A DNA stretch of 64,000 nucleotides from Ligula intestinalis (lineage: Eukaryota > Platyhelminthes > Cestoda > Diphyllobothriidea > Diphyllobothriidae), in assembly GCA_036362985.1 (NCBI GenBank), contig JAYGXS010000004.1:5962670-6026669 (forward strand), in the 5' to 3' direction. The notes below the pieces were generated by a model. It did not search any database. It was not told the origin of the DNA and saw only the letters and a program-made list of their open reading frames with translations. A program made the translations under genes and the position numbers. This document shows, piece after piece, positions 23,646-33,524 of this stretch (position 1 is the stretch's first letter; each line of letters begins with the position of its first letter).

Positions 23646-23895
23646 ACACCGGACGTTGACGAGAGACCCCTTGACTGAGGTTATATCGCTTCACAGGGCA
23701 CGATGATTGAACATCCCGTCTAACCCCCTCCTCCCTCCCCCCTCCTCTGTATTGGTTAAACCCTACTGACTATGAGTGCCAACACCTTTAAATACTGTGA
23801 GGCACGGTACAATTACCATCTCTGATGACGGAAGCCTGTAGGCTTTTGAAACGTCAGGACGATAAAACAATGGTTCCCGAGATCGCCTTATCGTT
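23615..23895 (+). mobile_element. PLE LTR-like right arm
   Basis: The 3' terminal region of the same PLE copy, starting within the last codons of the reading frame and ending at the (TA)n run. It contains the pyrimidine-rich CCCCCTCCTC tract, a block common to both arms, and the hammerhead at 23814-23862. Confidence 0.8.
23814..23862 (+). ncRNA. hammerhead ribozyme in PLE right arm (plus)
   Basis: CTGATGA (23822-23828), stem II GGAAGC/GCTTTT with loop CTGTAG (two G-U pairs), GAAACGTC (23848-23855) and AGG. The core is fully intact. Stem III is the palindrome ACGU, with C at the cleavage position. UCU before the core pairs with AGG after it; ACCAT upstream and ATGGT downstream can extend stem I after an internal loop. 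This is the best PLE hammerhead in the window. Confidence 0.75.
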
Positions 23896-23896
23896 T

Positions 23897-23920
23897 CATA
23901 TATATATATATATATATATA
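23897..23920. repeat. (TA)n microsatellite at right edge of PLE copy
   Basis: Continuous AT dinucleotide run separating the PLE right arm from repeat R7. Confidence 0.85.
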
Positions 23921-24038
23921 TGACTTGGCCGGAATCGGCATGGCAGGTGGTCACCCGTTGGGGACCTCTGACCACCACACAAACTTTGTTTAGTTCGGAA
24001 GCCTATTCGATCGGTGTTCACACATTCCTGAGTGAATA
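23920..24038 (+). repeat. dispersed repeat R7, copy 1
   Basis: About 118 bp, nearly identical to 62520-62640, starting ATGACTTGGCCGGAATCGGC and ending GAGTGAATATATA. Only a handful of differences over the length. It is flanked on both sides by (TA)n runs here. No clear pol III boxes; class unknown. Confidence 0.85.
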
Positions 24039-24055
24039 TATATATATATATATAT
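24037..24055. repeat. (TA)n microsatellite
   Basis: AT dinucleotide run immediately after repeat R7. Confidence 0.8.
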
Positions 24056-24059
24056 CATG

Positions 24060-24900
24060 AATTAGAAGGCTGTTCGAAAGTTCATAGTTCACGCTTTATT
24101 GTAAACGTTATTTATTCTGAATCACCATTGTTACTCAAAGGGACAATCGATGTGATTTGGTGGACTGCCCGGCGAAGTCTGAACCAACCAGAAATAGCAG
24201 TACTTGGTATTGCTTGTGGCCTTTGCTATGCGAACGTATGTTGGTGGCTTCATTTAGCAACACGAATGCTTCGGTCTTATGAACTATTAAAAACACGAAT
24301 CCAGTTTTTTGCGAATGAACAGCATCTGAGAAACATAGATATCTCCCGCTGATTGGTATGCAAAAAGGTTATTTTGTCGGGTAAATTATATCTGTACAAT
24401 GTCTTTACCTAATCGCCTCGTGAGTTGTTGACCATACCATCCGCGTATTAATATGGGGTTGTTTGCGAGCTTAATTTACTCCAAATGCCTAAGCAAGAGT
24501 AAAAAACGTTGAATGGATCCATAGGCCCTCTGGTCCATTAGCGTTTATTGCACGCCCCGAATTTTCCATATGAATACCAGCTGTCAGTGTCTGATTGACT
24601 GTATCCCTATTCATTTGACCGTTTTCCAAACCCCCACACTATAAGAGCACATTTTTTCTATGCAGGATCCATTAGAATTCACTTAAGTTATTGTGTAAAG
24701 CTACTATATCCCCTGATAATCTCTAACCTCATATATTTGCAATGTGTTATACAATTCGGCAAAAATTCCCATTTCGTTTACGATTGAAAAGTCGTGTTGG
24801 CAAACAGCTGTTTTCGGTCATTCACTTCAGGCCGTTACAGTGACATGGAAAAATAGACGACTAAAGCAGGCAGTTCGGTACAGTGCTAATATAGTTCTTG
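24060..24900. other. unassigned DNA
   Basis: No gene supported; the open frame 24032-24352 starts inside the (TA)n run and shows no motif. A G-rich tract lies at 24904-24920. Confidence 0.35.
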
Positions 24901-25025
24901 AGGTTGGGGGGGGAGGGGGCTAATTAGTCATCACGTGGTTCCCTCGTCTCCTGCGAGCCGGACTCAGCATGCCGAGGACGTTGGGTCGTCCCGCGTGTGG
25001 AACGGGGGAGGGACGTTCCCACGAT

Positions 25026-25535
25026 CTACGTCATACGCGCAGCGGGCTTTCTGTGACTGTGAGCAGCGTGGACGCACTGCGTGTTCTCTGCGGCGGTGGG
25101 TAGTATGGTTTCGGGCTGCGTAGCTTCTGACGTCGTGAGTTCTGACGTAGTGGCATCTGGCGGTGCGGGATCTTTGTATGCGGTCGGCCACGGGAGGGAG
25201 ACGGCATGAACCAGCGTCTTTTGACAGCAGAGAGCGGGTTTTGCTAAACGAATTGCCGATGCCTCAGCTGTGGCTAGCACCCGTTTACGCAGGCCTTTAG
25301 CGTAGAGCGTGGGTGCCTGGTTTATGACCTGAAAAGCCTCTCTCGCGTCAACTTGGTGATTTGTATAGATCAGGTGTGCGAGGATTGAGCTTGAGATCGA
25401 TCGATTTTCCCCTTTACCTAACCAGGCTGGTATGTGTTCGCGTATCCTCTTCTCCACACGTCTCGTTGTTCGGCCGATATATCCCGCCCCACAGGAGCAG
25501 GTGAAGGAATAAATGCACATGGAAGTGGCCTGCAA
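25026..25535 (-). CDS. PLE GIY-YIG endonuclease domain, uninterrupted reading frame (5'-truncated)
   Basis: A 169-codon frame without stops. Residues about 8-25 read I-Y-S-F-T-C-S-C-G-A-G-Y-I-G-R-T, the GIY-YIG motif with the conserved Arg side following in R-R-V-E-K-R-I-R-E-H. Then S-S-S-I-L-A-H (about 48-54), H-Q-V-D, E-A-F-Q-V-I, a helix L-A-T-A-E-A-S-A-I-R, and a Thr/Pro/Ala-rich tail. The same arrangement is found, broken, at 642-953 and 47805-47969. In a full PLE this domain follows the RT and nicks target DNA. No RT lies upstream (above 25540), so it is a truncated copy, but the open frame and higher GC suggest it is younger than its relatives. The plus-strand frames here are shadows. 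Confidence 0.75.
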   Translation of the reverse strand: MQATSMCIYSFTCSCGAGYIGRTTRRVEKRIREHIPAWLGKGENRSISSSILAHLIYTNHQVDAREAFQVINQAPTLYAKGLRKRVLATAEASAIRLAKPALCCQKTLVHAVSLPWPTAYKDPAPPDATTSELTTSEATQPETILPTAAENTQCVHAAHSHRKPAARMT

Positions 25536-25544
25536 TTTTCTTGC

Positions 25545-28500
25545 TTATTGGCGTTGCATTGGTAAATTTTTTCATATATGTTTTAATTCAGAGTAAATTA
25601 TTTTAAAATATAACGTAATGAGTTAATGTAATGAATGAAATGAAAGGGCCCTTGGGCCTTTAATATACAATTAATATTTAGCATATAAGGCTGAGGAGAG
25701 GGTAATGTTTTGAGTTAATTGCATGATTATGAACAAATTATATTATATCAAAAGCAACCGTCAACATAAGCGGACTATGGTGAAAATGATTATGAAAGGA
25801 ATCGCAGAGTACACATAATGTGTAAGAAATTGGGTCGTGGGAAGTTAAATAGGATGGTCAATTACTATTGAACACTAACTGTTGAACGAACCTTGTGAAG
25901 AAACCCCAAAAAATTGTTTGATTAATGTTCAGGTTACCCTTGTCACGCGGTGTTTTAGCTTTTGGCTAATATTTTAAAGATAAACGAACTACCTCTTTAT
26001 GGTCTTAATCAGAATCAAAAGTTTTTGCGACTTGACCTGAGTGTAATGGTCTCATTGCGGAATTTAACTATCTTGTTCATAATCGGATTGTCACGTGCGA
26101 AGAGAAAACTCTGATCCGGTATTTTACCCGCATCAGATAAGGCAGTGGCTTTATCTGGACGCGGCATCCAAATATAACCAAATTTTATGATACTAGTGTC
26201 ACTTTTGTGGATTCAACGGGTAGAGCAAAACAAATAGATTTTTTACGTCTCCTTTTTCCAACTTTCAATAGAACGTCACTCATACATAAGCCTTACTGGT
26301 TTCACAGGTTCCACAAAAAGCGCCAGTTAAGCACTGGTGTCTAGACGGTGTTTTGTAACAGTTCTGTTAGGGCAGCGTTCGCTAGGAAGTTCATATGGGA
26401 GACTCTGTGCATATATGGGTGTAAAATAAGCCGAACGGGGTCAAAAATTAGCTATGCCACATCAAAAGCGAGTAATTAACAACCTAAATTGTATACCTCA
26501 GTTTTTTACCTTCAACATAGCAACGTGTAAACCTGTTATGAAGTCCACATTGGCGAGCAGATGGGTTACGTTTTCTTCGAAAAGCATTGAAACCTGGCAG
26601 GTCTGACGATAAGGCTTGTCATACCTTTGCAGGCATAAATTCTGGGTTAATTGCGCATGTGCAATTAGGCCGATAAACAGTCACCACTAAATTTTCTTTC
26701 ATGGAGTGCTAAGTAAATTGATGTTTATCTAACAAGCAGGATTCAAATCACTTCTAGCGAAATTAAAAAAGACACTTAAATATGCACCAAAATTACCACA
26801 TCGCCACAAACGGTAGGAATCACTGATATTATTCAACTCGAGAATTTAAAAAGAAAAACCATTGGAGTGCACACCAATTGCAAGAAAAAAATACCACTGT
26901 TATCATCTACTGCTTAATTCTGGGCCAGTATAAGCCTACAGTATGCAAATTCCTATATTTTTGGCGTTGTAACCCCAAGGGTTAATTTTCAGTTCCGAAA
27001 ACAACCTGAAGTCTTTGCCCCACATACAAACATTTCTCTCAAAATCACGTATTCGTTTCAATGTTTCCGGCCGGTGTTGGGCGCGGTCTTCCAAAGCCAT
27101 TGAGTTAGTTTGCAGTTTCCTCTAAAAGTTCTTCAAGGCTCTAATTTACCGTGGCTTTCGTTCTCCTTGGCGTGGCGAGCACTTACAGCAACATCTTTAA
27201 AAAATCGTCTTTTGCAGGACCGGCCATCCAGCAGGTGGCTGGTCCATCACGGTTGAACGTGACTCAGCATAGCGTGGATGCTATGGAGTGTGATCTTTGG
27301 CAGGATCGTGCCTGCAATTTTATCCTGACTGCTCAACTTAACTACGAAGCTCGGATGGAAGTGAGTCATCGTTCTGGCTTGTTTAGCATATATATACCAG
27401 CCCTTTGATCCTTACAGAATATTCTTTCAGACATAACCCGTGCAATCCTCATTTTATTTTGATTTTATTTATTTATTTTCAATTTAAAGGCAAGGTCAAA
27501 ATTAGGGTAGTTGGTGAAGCACTTATCGGGCACCTTCAAAAACCTCGAAGACAGGAATAAACCTAAAAAAATCCCTCATATGCAGTCAGTGTTGGCTTTG
27601 TTTTAGGTTTGTGGTTGGTCAATAATGGGTGAAATAGGGAGTTTATTTCAGCTGAAAAAACCTGACTTCAAAGATAGAATATTAGCGAAGGATATGAAAA
27701 CTTTAAGCTCAATTTAACAGTCCAGCAGAAAAAAAACTGCAACTGGTTGAGTGACTGTAATTCGGGACGGGACGGTGACACAATCTACCTTCACTGTAAT
27801 GGTTTCGAGGTTCTGCACCAAAGCATACGTGTCAGCGAACAGTTGCTTGCTGTCGGCCGAAGAACTAGCCAATTGCGGACCGCAGATTCAGCCCCATTGT
27901 CCTCAGTATGAGGTATGTCAGGATTCAAAGTTAACGAAGGCCTTCTCAGTGAAATATGAATCCCACCGCGTCAGCACCTAACATTTGTGAAAGTGTTCCT
28001 AATTGCAGAAAATTAATGATAGTTCTCATAAACAAAGGATATCTTTGCTGAGTTTTACTACTTTTCGATAGCTAATTGCAGATTGCTATGGCTTTTAACG
28101 AAAACGAAAAAACATGTGCGGCATATAACTGCGCATTCCATAGGAAAAAAAATATAAAGATATCTCAAAAAGTGCGCGCCAAGAGTGATCGAGCTGCCTA
28201 AGGGTAATCGGGGGATTAAAGGTACAGCCGTTTAAAAGTTTTAACAGCATAAACATTCCTCTTTTGCAATTAGCGAATCCACAATGAATCTAGGTTAATA
28301 ATTTTACAACGCGGTTTGTAGGAAAAGTTACAATGTTCTGAAGAGAACATTATTTTATTGAAGAATTGCTGGACCGATTGTGTTTTCTTCCGTTGTGTAG
28401 TACGCAGTAGGCTAAATAAGGGCGAGCAGTTTTCGAGACTAGGTCTTACATAAACATTATATTATTCTATATTATAAACAAGGATTGCTTTGGAAATACT

Positions 28501-28600
28501 TCTTGGGTATTCAACTTGCTGTCCTATATTGGTGGATTCCAAAAGAGTGGCAAATTTGGGCGGGTAATACCGACCCAAGTGTGATTAAATTCATGGCGCT
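25545..28600. other. unassigned DNA
   Basis: AT-rich. The open frames at 27151-27408 and 27751-27981 show no recognisable domain. A small palindrome AAAGGGCCCTTGGGCCTTT lies near 25643-25661. Nothing else supported. Confidence 0.35.
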
Positions 28601-28603
28601 GGG

Positions 28604-28700
28604 TGGGGCGTTTGTAGCTCAGTGGTTAGAGCGTTGGCTTTCGTTAAAAGTCTTTTCTTATACGTGCGTTAAACTCTTGCGAAACGCCTCAAGTTGTTTC
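28604..28700 (+). repeat. tRNA-derived SINE head or tRNA pseudogene
   Basis: GGGGCGTTTGTAGCTCAGTG followed by GTTAGAGCGTTGGC has the form of a tRNA 5' half: acceptor strand, box A (TAGCTCAGTGGTTAG) and a start of the anticodon stem. A clear box B is missing; the best candidate, GCGTTAAACTC, is degenerate, and AAACGCC may be the decayed acceptor partner of GGCGTTT. It is more likely a SINE head or pseudogene than a working tRNA. Confidence 0.6.
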
Positions 28701-29589
28701 ACAAGTGGGTCAACTCAAACCTCCTTATATCATAAATCCAGAAATTCGGCGTCCTTTCGAGAAAGTCAGGCACAGTGCTCTGAAAGCTTAAGACCATTCA
28801 AATAGGATATTCCCAGATCCCTAATAACACCTGCCACATTTATTACGTGACCGTTTATGCTTAGTCTAGGCTCATGATCGTCGCCAACAACCATAACGGA
28901 ACACTTATGTTAAGAAAGGGACAGGCGCCATGTGCAGCACAACTGTGCAAAGGCATTAAAATCCCTTTTATGAGCTAGAGCACGATCGTGCCATCTGCCA
29001 CTTTATATTTATAATTGACTTTTAAATTGAAACCGTACATAAAAGGCCTAACATACTGAAAGCAATCAGGAACTCCCTTGCAAAAATCGTTAAATAAAAG
29101 TGGACCAACTACGCTGGCTGATTAAATTGACTCCCCACCTGTGTGGATTTGGAGAGGACATTAAACATTTAACTGTCTTTGTACTACCATGGAAATAGAA
29201 AGATTTAAGATTCAGAAGCGTGTAACCTATGCCAAAATGGGCGAGTAATAGAATGTAAAGTTTACGGTCGTAGCGATTGCGAACATAGGCTTGGGGTCTG
29301 CCAATGGTCATACCGCTTCAGAATATCCGACGCAGGAAATCACTACCAACGTTTATGTTGCGTGATTTTGCGATTGGTGCGGTCGACAATGATTCAAGGG
29401 GCGTCGTATTCTGCTCTACGGATCGGTTTGCGCATGATAACTGATTTCTGCGTGTTGAAAATGAGCACAGGGTAATAAATATACATAATGGCAGACAGAC
29501 GCTAACCGATGGGCTTTGAACCTGATTCGTCTAATTTTGCCTGAGACCTTGATCTTGAGTTCCACCAGCAGGTGCTTACCTACCAGCAT

Positions 29590-29770
29590 ATTATGAGGAA
29601 AATGTCATTTAAGACAAAACGAGAATTTAATGGCTGCTTCCAGTTAAGAAGCCATCATCAGCCAGCCATACCCAATGCCGGAGATTGCGTACACATGGGG
29701 CTCAAACCCCAGATCTCGTTACTTGGAAGTCTAGGGTTTTAACCACCACGCCTCGGGCTCGTTGTCTTGC
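29590..29770 (-). repeat. tRNA-derived SINE-like repeat with hammerhead-like tail, copy 4
   Basis: The minus strand begins with a tRNA-like head: CGAGGCGTGGTGGTTAAAAC (box A region) and GGGGTTTGAGCCCC (box B-like) about 45 nt on. Then GGGTATGGCTGGCTGATGAT is the family tail, with CTGATGA at 29661-29655 and GAAG at the 14-nt spacing where GAAA is expected (29640-29637). The tail goes on with GCAGCCATTAAATTC. One core base is changed. Confidence 0.65.
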
Positions 29771-30417
29771 AGGTTTCAATCGGGAATGAACGCAATGTCG
29801 GTCAGTTGCACACACTCGTTCAGTTGTGTGTTATGGTTTGCTGTGTAATCCCGCCACAAAAAGGCTAGCATATAATAGGTAGAAGTGCCTTAAGTTGGCA
29901 TATCCTCTTTTTCAGTCCAGCACGGAACTCCAAAGCCAACGCTGCAACAGGTCACCTGGGTAAATTACTTAGAGTGTTTAGACGTTAAAAATGTGATCAT
30001 GAAGAACCAACGACGTCACTATAGTTGTAAATGTAGTTTGAAAAAGGTCCAAAAACCAAGTGTTAAATTATTACGAATCATTATCATAAATACAGCTCCA
30101 GTTTTAATAGGGTGTACTCGAAACTAAATGCTTTATAGAACAACCGCTGCCGCAGTTTTTCCAGACTTCGCAGACCACCAAGGTCATAGAATTCATTCGG
30201 AAGAAATGCTGGTTTCCTTTGACGCCTAGCTCAAGCCATCATGCACAGGATACTTGAGAAGCATAATAAGGAGATAAAGATTACTTTGAAAATTGTTCAC
30301 CTCGGAAGGCTGTTCTAATTATGCCAAAAGACCGATTTCCCGATTGCACAAGAAACTAATGAGCAGATAAAGCGTATCACAATGGTGATTTCGATTCAAG
30401 GATCCACCACATAAAAG

Positions 30418-30492
30418 TTGGAAAAAGTTGTTTTTATTCAAAAGCAATCGACGTTTTGACACCGTTTCTTTTAATCATAAAGGACAGGATTC
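30418..30492 (-). other. possible degenerate PLE hammerhead region
   Basis: The minus strand reads TTTATGATTAAAAGAAACGG, TGTC, then AAAACGTCGATTGC and an A-rich tail. The order resembles CTGATGA, stem II, GAAACGTC of the PLE arms with two core changes. Weak. Confidence 0.3.
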
Positions 30493-31142
30493 AGTCCTCT
30501 TGACTCGAACTTCCTGGAATTAAAAGTAACCAGGTAGAATAAAAGGAACACGAGCTGACCTTTCTTTATTTAATCACCATTCAAACTTAAAATTGTGAAA
30601 TAAAGAGAAATTTCAGCTTTTTTATTTACTGAGAAATTAATTTCTGTGAACGGTATACATCAGCATATTTTAGGTTTATAGACGAAGGCCGAAAATTTAA
30701 GTGTATATTTGTGTTGAAGCCTGTCAACCACTTCCAAATATCCACCTGCTCTGGACTGACAGACTTATGTTTGATTTACTCATGTTTGAATTTACCATAC
30801 TTACAGCCTAGTTACTAGCTAAAAGGCCCAGAACTGTGTATCACCTGAATTCTGCTGAAGAGGATTCCGCATATATGTGAGCCCCTCATATTTCCCTGTC
30901 TGCTTTGTGGTTGATAAAATGACTTCGAACTTTCAGAATTTAAACTTTAGAGAAATTAATTTCCGATCGCGGTATTCATCAGCATATTTAATGTCTATAG
31001 GCATAGACCAAAATTCTAAGTGTATATTTGTGCTGAAACCCGTCAACCTAATGAAATATACACCTGCTGCCACAGGACAGTCTTAAGAAGTTTAAATTGA
31101 CGTTTAAGCTTACCATACTAACAGGCTACGCACTTGCTAAAA

Positions 31143-31216
31143 GGCACAGACATGTATTTCGCCGGCATTTTGCCTCTGCTTAACACAGCTGTGAGGGTTC
31201 CGGCTCATCAGTGGGT
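31143..31216 (-). ncRNA. satellite hammerhead ribozyme, unit 2
   Basis: CUGAUGA (31211-31205) preceded by CCCA; stem II base GCCGG pairs with CCGGC exactly; GAAA (31160-31157); then stem III A-U and U-G around a 4-nt loop; GUC cleavage triplet (31151-31149) followed by UGUG, which pairs with CCCA in three of four positions. The upper part of stem II holds GCUGUGU with a partial partner. All core bases are present. Confidence 0.75.
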
Positions 31217-31784
31217 TGCCCAGCTTCCCTTATCTGCTTTCTTGTTGATATACTGTTTACAAAAACTGAGATTTTTAATCTCTAGAGAAACTAATTTCTG
31301 ATTGCAGTATATATCAGTATATATAAGGTCTACAGGCGTAGACTGAAATGTTAAGTGTATATTTGTATTAAAACCCGTCAACCCCAATGAAATATAAACC
31401 TGCTGCCACGGGAATGTTTTAAGTAGCATAAATTGACGTTGTAGCTTACCATACTATCAGGCTAGGTACTTGCTTAAAGGCCCAGACACGTATTTCGTCG
31501 GTATTCTTCCGCTGCTTGACACAGCCGCTAGAGGTCCAGCTTATCAGTGGGTCCCATGTTTTCCCTATCTGCTTTCTGGTTGATATACCTGTTAAGAAAT
31601 TTCAGGTGTTTAATCTCCAGAGAAATTAATTTCCGATCGCGTGTAGACCGAAATTGTAAGTTTATATTTGAATTGAAACCCGTCAACACCAATGAAACAT
31701 AAACCTGCTGCCACAGGAATGTCTTTAACAGTAAAAATTGACGTTATAGCTTACCATACTAACAGGCAACGTACTTGCTTAAAG

Positions 31785-31858
31785 GCCCAGACGCGTGTTT
31801 CACCGGTATTCTGCCACTGCTTGACATAGCTGCTAGGGGTCCAGCTCATCAGTGAGTC
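31785..31858 (-). ncRNA. satellite hammerhead ribozyme, unit 4
   Basis: CUGAUGA (31852-31846), stem II base GCUGG with CCGGU (G-U wobbles), GAAAC, 4-nt loop ACGC, then GUC (31792-31790) and UGGG. CUCA before the core pairs with UGGG after the cleavage site using one G-U. Core and cleavage triplet intact. Confidence 0.75.
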
Positions 31859-32120
31859 CACCGCTTTCCATATCTGCTTTCTGGTTGATATACCGGTTTA
31901 GAAAGTTGAGGTTTTTAATCTCAAGAGAAATTAATTTCTGATCGCGGTTTATATCAGTTTACATAAATTATATAGGGGAAGACCAAAATTGTTAGCGTAA
32001 GTTTTTTGTTGAAACCCGTCAACCCTACTGATATATAAAACCTGCTGCCACAGGAATGTCTTAAGCATCATAAATTGACCTTGTAACTTACCATAAAACC
32101 AGGCTAGGTACTTGCTTAAA

Positions 32121-32195
32121 GGCCAAAATGCGTGTTTCGCCGGTACTGTGCCACTGCTTGACACAGCTGCAAAGGGTCCAGCTCATCAGTGGGTC
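32121..32195 (-). ncRNA. satellite hammerhead ribozyme, unit 5 (doubtful activity)
   Basis: CUGAUGA and GAAA are intact and stem II is strong: GCUGG/CCGGC at the base and an inner 8-bp helix GCUGUGUC/GGCACAGU with two G-U pairs. But the cleavage triplet is AUU rather than GUH, which breaks the C-G pair of stem III, and stem I is weaker. Confidence 0.6.
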
Positions 32196-32456
32196 CCCCG
32201 CTTTCTCTATCTGCATTCTGGTTAATATACTGGTCTGGAAAATTCAGGTTATTAATCTGAAGAGAAATTAATTTATGATCGTAGAATATATTAGTATATA
32301 TAAGGTCTTTAATTGTAGACCGAAAATGCAAGTGTATATTTGTGTTAAAACTCGTCAAACCCAATAAAATATACACCTGCTGCCACAGGATAGTTTTAAG
32401 AAGTATACATTGACGTTGTAGCTTACCATACTAACAGACTAGGGACTTGCTAAAAG

Positions 32457-32531
32457 GCCCATACGCGTGTTTCACCGGTATTTCGCCACTGCTTGACACA
32501 GCTGCTAGGGTACCGGCTCATCAGTGGGTCC
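32457..32531 (-). ncRNA. satellite hammerhead ribozyme, unit 6 (best copy)
   Basis: On the minus strand: CCCA, CUGAUGA (32524-32518), stem II base GCCGGUA pairing over 7 bp with UACCGGU, GAAA (32473-32470), stem III A-U and C-G around loop ACGC, cleavage triplet GUA (32464-32462), then UGGG, which pairs perfectly with CCCA as stem I. GUA satisfies the NUH rule. All conserved core positions are present. This is the strongest hammerhead in the window. Confidence 0.8.
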
Positions 32532-33224
32532 CCCACTTTCCCTGTCTGCATTAGAGTTTATATACCTGTTTAGAAAGGTGGGGTTTTAAATCTCCATAGA
32601 AATTAATTTTTGATCGCGATATTTATCAGTATATGTAAGATTCTTAGGCGAAGACCGACATTTTAAGTGTATATTTGTGTTAAAACCCGTCAACCCTAAT
32701 TAACTATACACCTGTTGCCACAGGTAAGCCTGATGTAGTGTAAACTGACGTTTTAGTTTACTATACAAACATGCTAGGTACGTGCTAAAATGCCCAGACA
32801 CGTGTTTCGCCAGTATTCAACCGCTGCGCGACCAAGCTGCTAGGGGTGCGGCTCATCTGTGGTTCCTTCGCTTTCCCTATCTGCTTTCTGGTTGATATAC
32901 CAGTGTAGAAAGTTGAGGTTTTTAATTTTCAGAGAAATTAATATCTGATCACGGTGCATATCAGTATATATAAGGTCTATACGTGAAGACCGAAATTACA
33001 AGTGTGTATTTGTGTTTAAACCCGTCAATCCCAATGTAATATACACCTGGTGCTGCTTTCTTCCAACGGCAGGCTTTAGTTGTATATATTGCTGTTGTAA
33101 CGTATCACAAGAACAGCCTGGGTACTAGTTAGCAGGACCAAACGCGTGTTTTACTGGTATTTTGCCGATGATTAACACAGCTGCGAGAGGTCAGGCTCAT
33201 CATTGGGTCCCCAAATATCCGCTT

Positions 33225-33520
33225 GCTGCGAATGCATATTTTGCAGCGGTTGACGGGTTTTAAGCTTAATATATATTGACACGTTCGGTCTTCGCCTATA
33301 AAACTAAAACATACTGAAGCGTAGAAAAACACATTTCTCAGGAAGTTCAATAGCTTAAATTTCGAAGGCGTTTTGCCAACCAGGAAGCGGGCAGGTTTAG
33401 TTGGGGGATCCATTTATGTGCCGGACCCTTCTCAGCTGCGTGAAACAGCGGCAGAATACGGGCAAAACACGTGTCTGGGCCTTTTAGCTAGCACCTAGGC
33501 TGTTAATATGGAAAGTCACA
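33225..33520 (+). repeat. inverted satellite unit closing the array
   Basis: From about 33225 the satellite sequence runs in the opposite direction: GGTTGACGGGTTTT, then a complement of the GGCGAAGACCGA block, GGCAGAATACGGGC, AACACGTGTCTGGGCC and the complement of the CTAACAGGCTAGG block near 33500. It is one circularly permuted unit. The hammerhead core on the plus strand is destroyed (UUUAUGU and AAAA). Confidence 0.85.
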
Positions 33521-33524
33521 ACAA

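Larger units (their letters stand above)
30580..33225 (-). repeat. tandem satellite array, eight ~335-bp units, each with a hammerhead on the minus strand
   Basis: The anchor GAAATTAATTTCYGATCG recurs near 30633, 30951, 31287, 31622, 31928, 32262, 32600 and 32934, giving spacings of about 318, 336, 335, 306, 334, 338 and 334. Other blocks repeat in phase: AAACCCGTCAAC, CACCTGCTGCCACAGG, GGCTAGGTACTTGC, AAGGCCCAGA and GCTCATCAGTGGGT. The edge units are the most diverged. Read on the minus strand each unit has the order CUGAUGA, a ~45-nt stem II, GAAA, a short stem III, NUH. Core status by eye: unit 1 lost; unit 2 intact; unit 3 CUGAUAA; unit 4 intact; unit 5 intact core but cleavage triplet AUU; unit 6 intact; unit 7 CAGAUGA; unit 8 changed in both halves. 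The unit length equals that commonly given for the schistosome Sm-alpha satellite, but I do not claim sequence homology. Confidence 0.9.

Noticed and set aside
28604..28680. A working tRNA gene.
   Set aside because: Box A is good but no proper box B or closed acceptor and T stems are present, so a SINE head or pseudogene is more likely.
30580..33225. The tandem array as a CRISPR array.
   Set aside because: Whole ~335-bp units repeat with no unique spacers, and the genome is eukaryotic.
30877..33413. Open frames within the satellite, such as 30877-31086 (+) and 33129-33413 (-), give similar peptides.
   Set aside because: They are similar because the DNA units are copies in opposite orientation. 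Neighbouring units break the frame, so there is no sign of selection for a protein.
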